DNA of 39,010 bases from a virus, in the IMG/VR virus record IMGVR_UViG_3300046507_000265, positions 1 through 39,010 of that record; one strand, written 5' to 3'. A program made the position numbers and the translations under genes. This document shows, piece after piece, positions 19,821-28,149 of the stretch (the first letter of the stretch is position 1; every line of letters begins with the position of its first letter). The notes beneath the pieces were generated by a model. That model searched no databases. It had not been told where the DNA came from and saw only the letters and a list, made by a program, of their open reading frames with translations.

Positions 19821-20970
19821 AGTTGAATGCTGGCGATGTATCAAGGGCAAGCGCTCCGCCGCTGTTCTGAAATCCCTGTATCGCCAGAGTCTGGCCAGCC
19901 GTCAACCCGACCGTGACACCGCCATTGACCGATGTCAACGTGGTTCCTGCTGCGGTACGGAAGTTGGCAAATACGGCAACAGCCGAGCCGTTCACGATGA
20001 CCTGAATCTGGACTGACGACGTGATGGCGCCCGAGTTCGACGCGAACCTTAAACCTGCGTCGATGTGGTAGTAACACACGACGGTACAAGCGGCCGGCGC
20101 GGTGAATACGCCGGTCGTTGCATTGAAGTTCGCATTGACACGATCCAGCACCTTAGTCCAGGTGGCCACCGTTGCAGCAGTCCCCGAAGTGAAAGACTGG
20201 CCGGCGGTCGTCTGGTAGAGCAGCGCATCATTGCCAGATGCGTTTAGCCCATCCAAAAACGTCGCCTGCCCCGTCGATCGCTGAATGCTGAACGGCGTAT
20301 CGATGAATGATCCGCCGTCGCTGAATCGCGAAAGATTCCAGTCTGATCCAACATTGCTACCCGATTCAGCCGCCGAGTTGACGAACTGGAACCAGCGCTG
20401 GTTGTTCCCGGTGAAATACTGAATGCCGCGGGAAGTGCCCACTGCGCTACCGATCGTATTCGTCGGCCCCATATTCACCTGAGTGAACGTTCCGGCCGCC
20501 GCAGCCGTCGCGCCGATAGTAGTGTTATTGATCGTGCCACCGCCGATGGTTGCAGACGGCGTGCTGATCGATGAGAATGCCCCGCTGCTTGTCGAGGTAG
20601 AGCCGATCGGACCAGGCGCTGCAAACGTGGCGCCCCCGAGCGTCAGGGCGTTGATGGTGGCATTGCAATTGAAGCCCGAGCCCGCGGTATAGGTCAATGC
20701 GGACGAAGTGCCAGCGCAGTTCGGGACAGCGACTGCGGTAGGGGACGCCACTGAACCGGTTTTGTTCGCAACGACTGTATTGGCCGCCTGAGGCGCGAGC
20801 GTTGTCGCAGTGACGGGCGACCATGCTGGCGCAGTTGTCGGACCCGTCGAGACGATCGCCTGTCCTGCGGTCGAGCCGGCCGGGTTCAGCAGTTGGATTG
20901 GGTTCAGCGTCGCAGCAAAGGAGGATGCAGCAGCGCACGTGAGCGCCAGAAGGGTGAGCAGTCGTTTCAT
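19795..20970 (-). CDS. Secreted tail-fibre-like protein with Sec signal and C1q-like C-terminus
   Basis: A 391-residue protein beginning with a clear Sec signal peptide (MKRLLTLLALTCAAASSFA, cleavage predicted after Ala19). The body has fibre-type repeats rich in G, T, A and S (ATIGGGTINNTTIGA; GTFTQVNMGPTN), and the last 130 residues resemble a C1q/TNF-like jelly roll (NFNATTGVFTAPAACTVVCY, later ALRF-type strands to FISIARVP). A phage fibre does not need export, so the signal suggests a protein displayed or secreted by the lysogen or released before lysis. SD AAGGA precedes the start. It is the last gene of the minus-strand late run. Confidence 0.75.
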   Translation of the reverse strand: MKRLLTLLALTCAAASSFAATLNPIQLLNPAGSTAGQAIVSTGPTTAPAWSPVTATTLAPQAANTVVANKTGSVASPTAVAVPNCAGTSSALTYTAGSGFNCNATINALTLGGATFAAPGPIGSTSTSSGAFSSISTPSATIGGGTINNTTIGATAAAAGTFTQVNMGPTNTIGSAVGTSRGIQYFTGNNQRWFQFVNSAAESGSNVGSDWNLSRFSDGGSFIDTPFSIQRSTGQATFLDGLNASGNDALLYQTTAGQSFTSGTAATVATWTKVLDRVNANFNATTGVFTAPAACTVVCYYHIDAGLRFASNSGAITSSVQIQVIVNGSAVAVFANFRTAAGTTLTSVNGGVTVGLTAGQTLAIQGFQNSGGALALDTSPAFNFISIARVP

Positions 20971-20971
20971 T

Positions 20972-21205
20972 TCAGTCCTTGATCACGGCGTCATCGCCGA
21001 TGGTCGATGTCAGAGCGTTATCGCAGTGGCCGGGATTTATCCAGTTGAGGATGCGGCACAAGACGCAACCCCACTCCCTGCCTTCGTTGCGGGCCTTCGC
21101 CGCGCGCTCGCTGATGGTCTCGTTCGGCGAGCCACCGGCCAGCGTGTTGCCGGCCTGGTCGAGCAGGATCAGCCAGTTCAGCAGGTAGCGGAGGATCGGA
21201 TTCAT
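20972..21205 (-). CDS. Small conserved protein of the lysis region
   Basis: A 77-residue protein from ATG 21205, overlapping the holin-like stop as ATGA. The N-terminal helix MNPILRYLLNWLILLDQ is followed by NETISERAAKARNEGREWGC and LCRILNWINPGHCDNA. I recall this NETIS ... W..PLCRxLDWIxPGHC pattern from many prophages next to holin and endolysin genes, but know no tested function. It does not look like a spanin: no lipoprotein box and no coiled coil. Confidence 0.75.
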   Translation of the reverse strand: MNPILRYLLNWLILLDQAGNTLAGGSPNETISERAAKARNEGREWGCVLCRILNWINPGHCDNALTSTIGDDAVIKD

Positions 21206-21609
21206 TTGCTGACACCCTTGACGCGTTCGAACGAATGCAATCCGCCGAGACCGAGCATGCCGAGCAGAACCGGCATCATTTCCGAGAGATCCGCCGCGCT
21301 CATGCTCACAGGGTGGCCGAGCATCGAAAGCGCGAATTTCGCGACCGGCAAGCCGATCCAGTTCCATGCGCAGCCGGCGCCGCATACCCAGCCGATGAAC
21401 GGACGCCAACCGGCGACGAAGCTGCTTTCATTCGCCGCTTCGGCTTTGTTGATGTCGAGCTGCCCGGTGATCTGCGCAAGTTCGCCGGTCTGCTGAAGCT
21501 GGAGCAACTGGAGTTTCGCCTGTGCGGCCTGCGCCGGATCGGGCCATACGCGGTCAATGACCTGACCGACGACGTTCGTTACCGCGGTGATTGGATCGAA
21601 AGCAGCCAT
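21202..21609 (-). CDS. Holin of the 3TM (gene-transfer-agent) type
   Basis: A 135-residue protein resembling the phage holin 3TM family (DUF3154): N-terminal DPITAVTNVVGQVIDRVWPD, an Ala/Gln/Leu-rich amphipathic helix, then ESSFVAGWRPFIGWVCGAGC and hydrophobic segments to LGLGGLHSFERVKG. It follows the lysozyme gene directly. It is likely to form membrane lesions that release the endolysin, though the small membrane protein at 22054 may share that role. Confidence 0.75.
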   Translation of the reverse strand: MAAFDPITAVTNVVGQVIDRVWPDPAQAAQAKLQLLQLQQTGELAQITGQLDINKAEAANESSFVAGWRPFIGWVCGAGCAWNWIGLPVAKFALSMLGHPVSMSAADLSEMMPVLLGMLGLGGLHSFERVKGVSK

Positions 21610-21610
21610 G

Positions 21611-22057
21611 TCATTCTCCAGTCGTCATCATTTGTGCGAGCCGCGTGGCGCGCGCCCCAACTTGCGACGCCCACGCGCTATTCAGCATCCCGGCAGCCGC
21701 GTCGTCGTATCGGCCCTGACGCATCGCGGCCAGCGTATTCTTGAAGCCGAGCAACTTGTTCGAGCCGAGGTTGAACATCATGTTGGCGACAACGCGCTGA
21801 CGAACGTCGTTCAGATCGGTCCACCACGGAAGATCGCGGTCGAGGTCCGAGAACACGTTTGCAAGGTCGCTCGCCAGAAGTTGATTGACCTGATCGTCAG
21901 TGAGCGGATACGACCACCCAGCGGGCAGCGGAGAGGCTTTCAGGTTGTGCCCTACCCCTGTGGTCGGGATTCCCTTCGTGTCGGCATACGGCACGTACCG
22001 AACGCCTTCATCGCGCCGCAGTTCTGCAACAAGCTGGGCTTCGTTATCTGGACTCAT
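21611..22057 (-). CDS. T4-type lysozyme (endolysin, glycoside hydrolase 24)
   Basis: A 148-residue endolysin of the T4 lysozyme / lambdoid R-type family. The catalytic triad is visible: Glu17 in LRRDEGVR, Asp26 in PYADTKG and Thr32 in PTTGVGH. The rest of the domain follows (NMMFNLGSNKLLGFKNTL). It cleaves the N-acetylmuramic acid to N-acetylglucosamine bond in peptidoglycan. There is no signal or SAR sequence, so it needs a holin. It overlaps the upstream small membrane gene as ATGA. Confidence 0.92.
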   Translation of the reverse strand: MSPDNEAQLVAELRRDEGVRYVPYADTKGIPTTGVGHNLKASPLPAGWSYPLTDDQVNQLLASDLANVFSDLDRDLPWWTDLNDVRQRVVANMMFNLGSNKLLGFKNTLAAMRQGRYDDAAAGMLNSAWASQVGARATRLAQMMTTGE

Positions 22058-22227
22058 TCGCCACCTCTTTGCCCGTTGTTGCGGATCAGATAGAACCCTT
22101 GCAGGCCGATATAGACGATCGTCGCGGCAGCGACATACCAGTTGATGTCATGGCTTTGCAGCCACAGCCACCAGTTCGCCCCGATCGGGGGAACCGCCTT
22201 TACAGCGCTCGCTGCGATCTCTTTCAT
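22054..22227 (-). CDS. Small membrane protein, candidate holin
   Basis: A 57-residue protein from ATG 22227, preceded by GGGG at seven bases; an ATG nine codons earlier has no SD. It has a central membrane helix (INWYVAAATIVYIGLQGFYLI) flanked by polar ends, with a second short hydrophobic part (IGANWWLWL). Size and position, directly before the lysozyme with an ATGA overlap, suggest a holin or pinholin. Confidence 0.65.
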   Translation of the reverse strand: MKEIAASAVKAVPPIGANWWLWLQSHDINWYVAAATIVYIGLQGFYLIRNNGQRGGE

Positions 22228-22260
22228 TTGATTCCCCGTATTGGTCTGCATCATTTTTGG

Positions 22261-24207
22261 TTACGTCACATCGCCATTGCCATAACAAACGACCGACACA
22301 AGCGCGAAGTCAGTTAGCGCCTGAGCCGGGTTCAGCGTCTGGATACGAACGTTAGCGGCGCCGGGAGAGAAGATCACAGGGAAACAGGCACCGTTCACGT
22401 TGATGCTGACGGGATAATTAATGCTCGGCCCTTGCTTCTCAAACGTGATCGTGTAATCACCAGGTCCGTTCTTTGTGATCGCACTGATGTTGTACTTTTT
22501 GATCGGTGTAGGAGATGCCGCCGTGCCGTCGAATGTCACGTAGGCGGATGCCATAGCGGCACCGGTTTTGTTCGGTCCGATATATACGGGCTTCTCGGTG
22601 TTCGATCCGTACATGTTGCCAAGGTCGGTGACGTCATACACTGATCCACCAGACGGATTCACTTGCACGTACAGCCGGCCAAAGCTAGGCGTGTAACTAC
22701 CGAAACCGTTGAAGCCGTTTCCGATGAGCGTCAATTGCACCTTATTCGCAGCACCGATATCCGCGCGTACGTTGTTGGCAACGCAACTTGCGTTGCTCAA
22801 TCGATTGAACGTGCAGCCTTGCGCCAACAATGACGTCGAACCGTCCGACCCGTTCCCCGCAGTGAACCAGATGTCAGCGTTGCCTTCGTTCGCCTCGAAG
22901 TACGTCCCGATGAATGACGCGCATGCGGCGCCCGCCAGCCCCGGCGAACTAATATTCGCAAACACGCCAACACCATAGCGGTTGGCAGCACCACCACCGA
23001 CACCATTGCCTTGAACAGAGCCGCCGAGGAACACGCAAGTAACCGGGTCGCCCAGGTTCACACCGAAATTCAGATTCGAAATGATGTGGCAGCCAGAGAA
23101 ATTGATCGCGTTAGGCTGCGAAAAATCGTTAAACGCGAGAACGATGCCGCCACCATTCGCGCCGATGACGGTGTCGTTGATCGTGCTTTGCAGGACGTCC
23201 GTTCCAGATATGCCGGTCCCAAACACTTGAACCAGCACCTTGTTAAGCGTGAGCGCGGATGCGTGTTGAATGGTCAAGCCAGTGCCCGCGCTTTGGCTGA
23301 CTCCGAGAAAGCGCATTTGCTCGATGGACAGATATGCATTCATCGCGTTAGGCTGACCGCCCTTATACGTAAGTGCGGAGCCTGTGCCGGTGTAGAAGAT
23401 TTCTGTCGCCCCCTGGCCGGATCCAAGAAGTCGCCCATGCTTGATCGAATTGTCGAATACCGCGCTCTGATCGAGCAGAAGTCCCGCCCCCGAAACAAGG
23501 TACTTTCCGGCTGGGAAATTCAGCGTGCCGCCGTTTTGTGCAAGCCACGTAAGCGCTGCATTGATCGATGCCGTGTCATCCGTTACTCCATCACCGCGGG
23601 CCCCGAAAGCCGGATCTTTTACGCTTACGATATCGTTAATGCGGTTATATAGCTTCGACCCTATGACCAGTGAGGAATCTCCAACAGATTGGGGAGCCAA
23701 CTTGTCGGCCGTCACTGCATCATCAGCAAGCTTGGGCGTCGTTACTGCGCCATCTTTGATCGACGATGTGGAAACCGTATCGTCACTAGGTGCGCCGATG
23801 ATCCGGGCAGCGCCGCCGCGTATATATACGTTCTGTACGCCTAAAGGAATTGGCGAAATGAAGGTCAGGCCGAAACCGATCAGCGTGTATTGATCCGGTC
23901 CCTGAAACGTACCGTCGAAGAAGACCTCGATGTTGTCGGCAGAATAATACTGATTCGCGAGCGTCAGAGAAAACGTCGTGCCGGCCACGAATGTCGGCAG
24001 CCCGCCAGGATTCGGCAGGATGCTCGAAACGAACGTCTCGACCTTAGCATCCGCGGCGAGCTGCGCAATATTGTCCTGCGTGACATAGCGGCCGTCCAGC
24101 ACCGAGATCGGAAGCGCCCGCGTTACCCCGTTGGCGTTCTGCCAAAGCGGAAGCTTGTCGTCAGAGCTAACCGACGAGGCCACCGAAAGGTCATTAATTG
24201 TTGTCAT
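22261..24207 (-). CDS. Tailspike with pectate-lyase-type beta-helix
   Basis: A 648-residue receptor-binding protein. The N-terminal 170 residues form an adaptor (MTTINDLSVASSVSSDDKLP, then an IEVFFDGTFQGPDQYTLIG beta domain). Then comes the pectate-lyase-3 signature ARGDGVTDDTASINAAL and LNFPAGKYLVSG (about 205-245), followed by many short right-handed beta-helix turns rich in G, N and I. Such spikes bind and often cut surface polysaccharide. It overlaps the upstream small gene as ATGA. The catalytic residues cannot be placed by eye. Confidence 0.85.
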   Translation of the reverse strand: MTTINDLSVASSVSSDDKLPLWQNANGVTRALPISVLDGRYVTQDNIAQLAADAKVETFVSSILPNPGGLPTFVAGTTFSLTLANQYYSADNIEVFFDGTFQGPDQYTLIGFGLTFISPIPLGVQNVYIRGGAARIIGAPSDDTVSTSSIKDGAVTTPKLADDAVTADKLAPQSVGDSSLVIGSKLYNRINDIVSVKDPAFGARGDGVTDDTASINAALTWLAQNGGTLNFPAGKYLVSGAGLLLDQSAVFDNSIKHGRLLGSGQGATEIFYTGTGSALTYKGGQPNAMNAYLSIEQMRFLGVSQSAGTGLTIQHASALTLNKVLVQVFGTGISGTDVLQSTINDTVIGANGGGIVLAFNDFSQPNAINFSGCHIISNLNFGVNLGDPVTCVFLGGSVQGNGVGGGAANRYGVGVFANISSPGLAGAACASFIGTYFEANEGNADIWFTAGNGSDGSTSLLAQGCTFNRLSNASCVANNVRADIGAANKVQLTLIGNGFNGFGSYTPSFGRLYVQVNPSGGSVYDVTDLGNMYGSNTEKPVYIGPNKTGAAMASAYVTFDGTAASPTPIKKYNISAITKNGPGDYTITFEKQGPSINYPVSINVNGACFPVIFSPGAANVRIQTLNPAQALTDFALVSVVCYGNGDVT

Positions 24208-24407
24208 GCCGTGTGTTCCGCGATTGGTCCGTATTTCCCCGCTACGAGATCCGCGTAGATTTCGCGTCCGTAGTCCATAACGTCTTCAGGCGAAGCGTTG
24301 AATTTCACCGCGGTCGTGCCGAGTGTTTCGAAAACGACATCGACGACGACCGTCGTGTGAGCGGCATCAGCCCATTTCGGATTTGCCACGCTGGTATATG
24401 CGCTCAT
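24204..24407 (-). CDS. Small tail-fibre-associated protein
   Basis: A 67-residue protein from ATG 24407, which overlaps the stop of the fibre gene as ATGA. MSAYTSVANPKWADAAHTTV, then VKFNASPEDVMDYGREIYAD and a final FxPxAxxx-type end are a pattern I recall from small proteins coded next to phage fibres. It may be a fibre chaperone or a minor fibre component. An open extension upstream lies inside the fibre gene and is not supported. Confidence 0.7.
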   Translation of the reverse strand: MSAYTSVANPKWADAAHTTVVVDVVFETLGTTAVKFNASPEDVMDYGREIYADLVAGKYGPIAEHTA

Positions 24408-25459
24408 GCTGTTCTCACCCACATGGAAACGCCGGTTGAGCCCACGCCAGTGACGATTGCCGACCACGTGCCGGGATCGCCCGGCGCGGCCCCGGTCGTG
24501 AGCGTCAGGCCGCCGACCGCCTTGGTCTGGAATATCGTCGCCATGCGCGGCGACATCTTGGCCGCCAGGTTGGCGTCGGTCGCTGCCTGCTGGCCGTTGA
24601 TGTTCAGCTGGGGGCCACCGATCAGGTTGTAATTCGTGCCGTCGTACGTCAGGCCCTTGGATTCGTCCGTCGAGAGGAATGCGCGCCCGTTCTGCGCAAT
24701 CAGGTCGCCAACGGATCGGATATCGCTGTCAGCAGTGATGCCGCCCACAGCCGAGACGTTCACCTTGCCCAAGACGACTGAGCCGTCAGCGCTGACTATT
24801 CGCAGTTGAATACCGCCCGCGCCAGTGCCTTTGTTGCACGTCAGGAAAGCAGTACCGGCTGCGTCATCGTTCCAGCTCATCCACGCACCCGGCGTGGCGT
24901 CGCCCTGCGTACCAGCCGTTGCTGCCGCAGATGCATGCACCCACTGTGCGTTCACGAACTGAAGCCCGAGTTTGTAGCGCGTACCGTCATTTCCGACGAC
25001 GACCGATGGAACAGCTTGTGGAGTGGTCTGGTCGCTCTGGTCGGCAACGAACATGCCGAAGTCCTTGACCCACACCTGATTCGTCGCGGCACCTGACCGG
25101 CTCTGGAGTTCGGCAATGCTGCCCGCGCTCTGAACCGACGAGGTATTGAGCGACGTGAAGATCGGATCGGTTTCGTTCAGCGATGCATAGACGAGCCGGC
25201 CAGCGGCGTCCAGGATCGTGATCGAGTACGGAATCGGACAGAACATGTGCACGAGCGCGCCGGCCGCTGTGGCGTGGCCGTGGACTGTTCGAACGGGCTG
25301 CTGAAGGACGACAAGACCGGCCACGTCAGAAGTGACGACGGCCGGATAGGCAACGGGATCGAGACCGGCCTGACCGATGTAGACGGAGCCGGATTGAAGC
25401 GGATCCCCGTAGAGATCCGTGAAAAATGGAAGCGCGCGCGCCTCGCTGGTAGTCGCCAT
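24404..25459 (-). CDS. Tail fibre with P22-type head-binding domain
   Basis: A 351-residue protein. The first 110 residues resemble the head-binding domain of P22 tailspike: ALPFFTDLYGDPLQSGSVYI, GQAGLDPVAYP, then VYASLN at the end of the domain. The rest is a fibre-type beta region ending in SIMWVRTA-like strands (GVGSTGVSMWVRTA). In P22 this domain attaches the spike to the tail hub, so this protein may be the primary adaptor to which the larger spike downstream is joined. SD is GGGGAGAG. Confidence 0.8.
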   Translation of the reverse strand: MATTSEARALPFFTDLYGDPLQSGSVYIGQAGLDPVAYPAVVTSDVAGLVVLQQPVRTVHGHATAAGALVHMFCPIPYSITILDAAGRLVYASLNETDPIFTSLNTSSVQSAGSIAELQSRSGAATNQVWVKDFGMFVADQSDQTTPQAVPSVVVGNDGTRYKLGLQFVNAQWVHASAAATAGTQGDATPGAWMSWNDDAAGTAFLTCNKGTGAGGIQLRIVSADGSVVLGKVNVSAVGGITADSDIRSVGDLIAQNGRAFLSTDESKGLTYDGTNYNLIGGPQLNINGQQAATDANLAAKMSPRMATIFQTKAVGGLTLTTGAAPGDPGTWSAIVTGVGSTGVSMWVRTA

Positions 25460-25483
25460 ATTGCTCTCCCCGATATAAGCAGA

Positions 25484-25499
25484 GCGCCCCGAAGGGCGC
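25484..25499 (-). terminator. UUCG hairpin between coat and tail-fibre genes
   Basis: On the minus strand GCGCCC-TTCG-GGGCGC forms a six-base-pair stem with a UUCG tetraloop, 15 bases after the coat stop. Only a weak T-rich stretch follows (CTCTGCTTAT), so partial termination or 3'-end protection of the coat message is more likely than full termination. Confidence 0.55.
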
Positions 25500-25513
25500 C
25501 CGGATTTGCCTGC

Positions 25514-26830
25514 TTACGTCTGGTTAAAGAGCATGATCCCGGCCATCTCAGGATTTGTGACCGAAACGCCATAGAACGCATCGACCCGGTACAGAGACTT
25601 GTACGTTTCGATGTGCGCCTGTTTGGTCATCACGATCTCGATGCCCTGCTCGGTCGTGCCGCGCATCACTGCGAGGCCTTGGTCCGAGGGAACAGCCAGG
25701 CGACCCGGCAGGATTTCGACCGCTTCTTTCTTCCAGAAGCAGTTCACGCCGGTCGTGACCGTATTCAGCCAGGTGATTGCGGCGCCCGATGCAGGCGTTG
25801 CGGTGCAGTTCTGGTAAGCCAGCTCTGCATCCGTGGCGCCCTGGCCCGAGATGATCGCCGGGGCGATCGTCACGGTACCGGTGCCGCCCGCGCCGGAGAC
25901 GATGGCGACGATACGGAACGTCTTGAGCTGGCCGGTATCGACCTTAGTGATCGGGTGGACGTTGTTCACGCCAGCGATCGTGAAGGCGTCGCCAACCTTG
26001 ACCGTGCCCGACGTGACGGTGATCGCCAGCGCCTGAATCCGGTTATCGACGTTCGACTGAAGCGGGCCGCTCGGGCTCGCTGCCAGCGCCTTCGGGGTCG
26101 TGAACTGGTTTGCGCCGTTGACCGTAACCGTGACACCAGCCGCAGCCGTCAGGCGCGAGATGTAATCAGCCTTCAGCACGCGCTCGAAGCCAGCCACCTG
26201 GCGGCCAACGGTTGCCATTTCGTACGCGTCCGCGGCCTTCTGGCCTTCGATGATGTACGCACGGCTGGCGAGGTTGCCGGCCATTGCGTTGTAATCGCGC
26301 GAACCGAACACGGAGAAGCGGTTGCCGTAGTCGATGCCCGATTCATTCATCAGCGCATCAGCTTGCGCAATGTCGTCGAAGCCGGTCGCGGCAACGGTAC
26401 GCTTCACAACCAGCGTGCCGAGCGTCGAAACGGAATTGACGACTGCCAGGTTGATATCCGACGCGATCTTCTGCTTGGCGGCGTCACCAAGGCGGTTTTC
26501 TTGCAGTGCATCGCGCAGTTCAGTTGCGTCCATCGTCCACGGCGACGAGCGGATCGTGTCGATCGAGGCCGGAATGGTGAGCTGCGTCTTGCCAACGAAG
26601 TTGGCAGTCTGGTCGAGGCCCGAGAACGAGCGGGCGATGTACGGCATCGGGCGGCGGATCATATCGCCAGCGCGGGCCATCATGGTCTGATCGTTCTGGA
26701 ACACGGTGACGGCTTTCGACATGACCAACTGGTCATGAAAGCCTTCGAGGAGACGTTCGAAAGCGACGCGTTCTTCCTTGCTGAAGGAGTTCGCGGTCGA
26801 GAGAAAAGGTGCGCTCGGGGGATTCGACAT
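25514..26830 (-). CDS. Major capsid (coat) protein, P22 gp5-like
   Basis: A 438-residue coat protein (P22 gp5 has 430). ATG 26830 is chosen; upstream codons lie in the non-coding gap. The family pattern is clear: an N-terminal helical arm, ELRDALQENRLGDAAKQKIA, then VGRQVAGFERVLKADYISRL, the Ig-like insertion domain region (NVDNRIQALAITVTSGTVKV, GDAFTIAGVNNVHPITK) and a C-terminal part with YKSLYRVDAFYGVSVTNPEM. It builds the icosahedral shell around the scaffold encoded just upstream. Confidence 0.9.
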   Translation of the reverse strand: MSNPPSAPFLSTANSFSKEERVAFERLLEGFHDQLVMSKAVTVFQNDQTMMARAGDMIRRPMPYIARSFSGLDQTANFVGKTQLTIPASIDTIRSSPWTMDATELRDALQENRLGDAAKQKIASDINLAVVNSVSTLGTLVVKRTVAATGFDDIAQADALMNESGIDYGNRFSVFGSRDYNAMAGNLASRAYIIEGQKAADAYEMATVGRQVAGFERVLKADYISRLTAAAGVTVTVNGANQFTTPKALAASPSGPLQSNVDNRIQALAITVTSGTVKVGDAFTIAGVNNVHPITKVDTGQLKTFRIVAIVSGAGGTGTVTIAPAIISGQGATDAELAYQNCTATPASGAAITWLNTVTTGVNCFWKKEAVEILPGRLAVPSDQGLAVMRGTTEQGIEIVMTKQAHIETYKSLYRVDAFYGVSVTNPEMAGIMLFNQT

Positions 26831-26943
26831 GGTGTGCAATCCTAAATAAGAGACGAAAAATGAATGGCCACGCGGGCCACAGATTTCGCATCCAGCCAGG
26901 ACTGACGCCATGAGCGTCGATGGTGCTGAGATACGTAAAGCTA

Positions 26944-26988
26944 GTTGTCGAAGCGCGTAAGGAATGTCTCTTATGCGCTTCGACCAAC
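26944..26988 (-). promoter_or_regulatory. Strong stem-loop between scaffold and coat genes
   Basis: GTTG-TCGAAGCGCGTAAG pairs with CTTATGCGCTTCGACCAAC, giving about 17-18 base pairs with one bulge and one wobble, loop about eight bases. It lies in the 219-base gap between the scaffold stop (27050) and coat start (26830), in the middle of a run where genes otherwise overlap. No clean T-run follows. It may set the ratio of scaffold to coat message by pausing, processing or RNA stability. The rest of the gap shows no gene. Confidence 0.6.
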
Positions 26989-27049
26989 AATTGCGCTAAT
27001 GCTACTACTTTCGGTTATGTCAATCAAGTAGTGCTAAGCAATAGGCACA

Positions 27050-27898
27050 CTATTTCGTGGCCATCTGTTTCTTGTAGGCGACGACTTTGGAGTAGTCGCC
27101 GGTGCGCGCCGCTTCGTCGCGGAGCTTTTCCAGTTGCGATCCCGATGCGCTGTGCCCGGTGGCACTGCGTTCGGACGATACGCGCGGCTCGGGCGCCGGC
27201 CGGGTGGTTTTGCGTGCAGACAAGGCAATCTCCAATTTGGCAACGGCCACAGTAAACTTTACCGGGTCAGTGATGTGCGACAGTTCGATCAGTTTCGCGG
27301 GAGACTTGGACAGCGCGTAGACCAGTGCGGCCGGATCGTCGGCGCCGCGCATCAGCAGGCCCGATTGCGTCTGGTTCAGCATCGCGCCGACTTCGGCTTC
27401 GGATTCCTGAAAGTCGCTGACGCCGAGCGCATCAGCACGTGTCTTGTACGACTTCTTGAAGTTCTCGATCTCGTCCTGCTGCTTGCGCTGCTCGTCGAGC
27501 TTCTGGCGGTCCGCGGCATCCATCGCGGCCTTCTGTTCCATCCAGTTGTCGTAAGCCTCGGAGAACCGCGTTTCGTCGTAATCGTACTGGTCGAGCGTCG
27601 GCTTGGCGCCGAGCGTCGGCGCGGGCTTCGGCAGTTGCGCGCGGACTTCTTCCAGTTCGCGTTCGAGGCGCCGCTTGTCTTTCAGCGCGCCGTTCGCCAT
27701 CTTCCGGATTTCCTGGAAGGTGCGGCTTTCGCGCGGCTGGCCTTCTTCGCCGGCCGGCACTTCTGCTTCGCCACCCGGCTCCTGGATTCCCTCACCTTCC
27801 CCGCTCGGCAAGAGTTCTTCGGCGTCTTCAAAGAGAACCGGCGCGGGCGCGGCGCTCTGCGTTTCCGGGTCGATCTGCGTTTCGTCTAGCTGGTCCAT
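27050..27898 (-). CDS. Scaffolding protein, P22 gp8-like
   Basis: A 282-residue acidic, highly charged protein (P22 scaffold 303). The N-terminus is Glu/Pro-rich and disordered; the middle is helical (LKDKRRLERELEEVRAQLPK; DRQKLDEQRKQQDEIENFKK); the C-terminus is a basic helix pair (LEKLRDEAARTGDYSKVVAY, then KKQMATK) corresponding to the coat-binding helix-loop-helix. It lies directly upstream of the coat gene. It would direct procapsid assembly and leave before packaging is complete. SD AGGTGAG. Confidence 0.85.
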   Translation of the reverse strand: MDQLDETQIDPETQSAAPAPVLFEDAEELLPSGEGEGIQEPGGEAEVPAGEEGQPRESRTFQEIRKMANGALKDKRRLERELEEVRAQLPKPAPTLGAKPTLDQYDYDETRFSEAYDNWMEQKAAMDAADRQKLDEQRKQQDEIENFKKSYKTRADALGVSDFQESEAEVGAMLNQTQSGLLMRGADDPAALVYALSKSPAKLIELSHITDPVKFTVAVAKLEIALSARKTTRPAPEPRVSSERSATGHSASGSQLEKLRDEAARTGDYSKVVAYKKQMATK

Positions 27899-27996
27899 TC
27901 GCTCACCTTTTGTTGGCGGAAGTTTGTAGTTTGCAACAAATGTAGTATACGGCGAAAATTACCCCTGGTAGTGCAAAATACCTCTAACATACACAC
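27899..27996. promoter_or_regulatory. Divergent intergenic region between scaffold and the inverted cassette
   Basis: A 98-base AT-rich gap. On the plus strand TTGCAA (27931-27936), a 17-base spacer and GAAAAT (27954-27959) form a possible promoter for the cassette. Partly repeated TTTGTAG / AATGTAG and TTTGCAACAAA (an inverted repeat) lie around its -35 and could be the operator of the ribbon-helix-helix protein. Confidence 0.45.
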
Positions 27997-28149
27997 ATGG
28001 ACCGCCTTCAAATTCACCTTCCCAAACCGATGCTTACGCGGCTGAAGGAAATTGCTGAAAAGCGCGACTACTCGGTCGCTGAAATTATCCGTTCAATAAT
28101 CGAGAAGCATCTCGACGAGAACGAGGAAAAGGAAAAACCATGTGGCTAA
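27997..28149 (+). CDS. Ribbon-helix-helix (CopG/Arc-like) regulator
   Basis: A 50-residue protein starting at ATG 27997. It has the ribbon-helix-helix layout: a short strand with alternating residues (RLQIHLP), helix A (PMLTRLKEIAEKRD) and helix B (SVAEIIRSIIEKHLDE), then an acidic/basic tail. It is divergent from the scaffold gene and heads a three-gene plus-strand cassette inserted among minus-strand head genes. It probably represses its own promoter, and could act on the scaffold gene side as well. It overlaps the membrane gene by ten bases. Confidence 0.75.
   Translation: MDRLQIHLPKPMLTRLKEIAEKRDYSVAEIIRSIIEKHLDENEEKEKPCG

Noticed and set aside
20972-21205. Spanin in the lysis cassette
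   Set aside because: No lipobox, no long coiled coil and no embedded second frame with a signal sequence. Spanins were not found elsewhere either.
19795-25459. Diversity-generating retroelement, as in the related-style Bordetella podovirus BPP-1
   Set aside because: No reverse transcriptase motif (YxDD) and no template/variable repeat pair were seen next to the fibre or spike genes.
25247-26845. A 532-codon plus-strand open frame opposite the coat gene
   Set aside because: It mirrors the GC-rich coat and fibre genes, is full of Arg/Asp/Val as expected from antisense of coding DNA, and has no SD. The minus-strand coat protein is clearly real.
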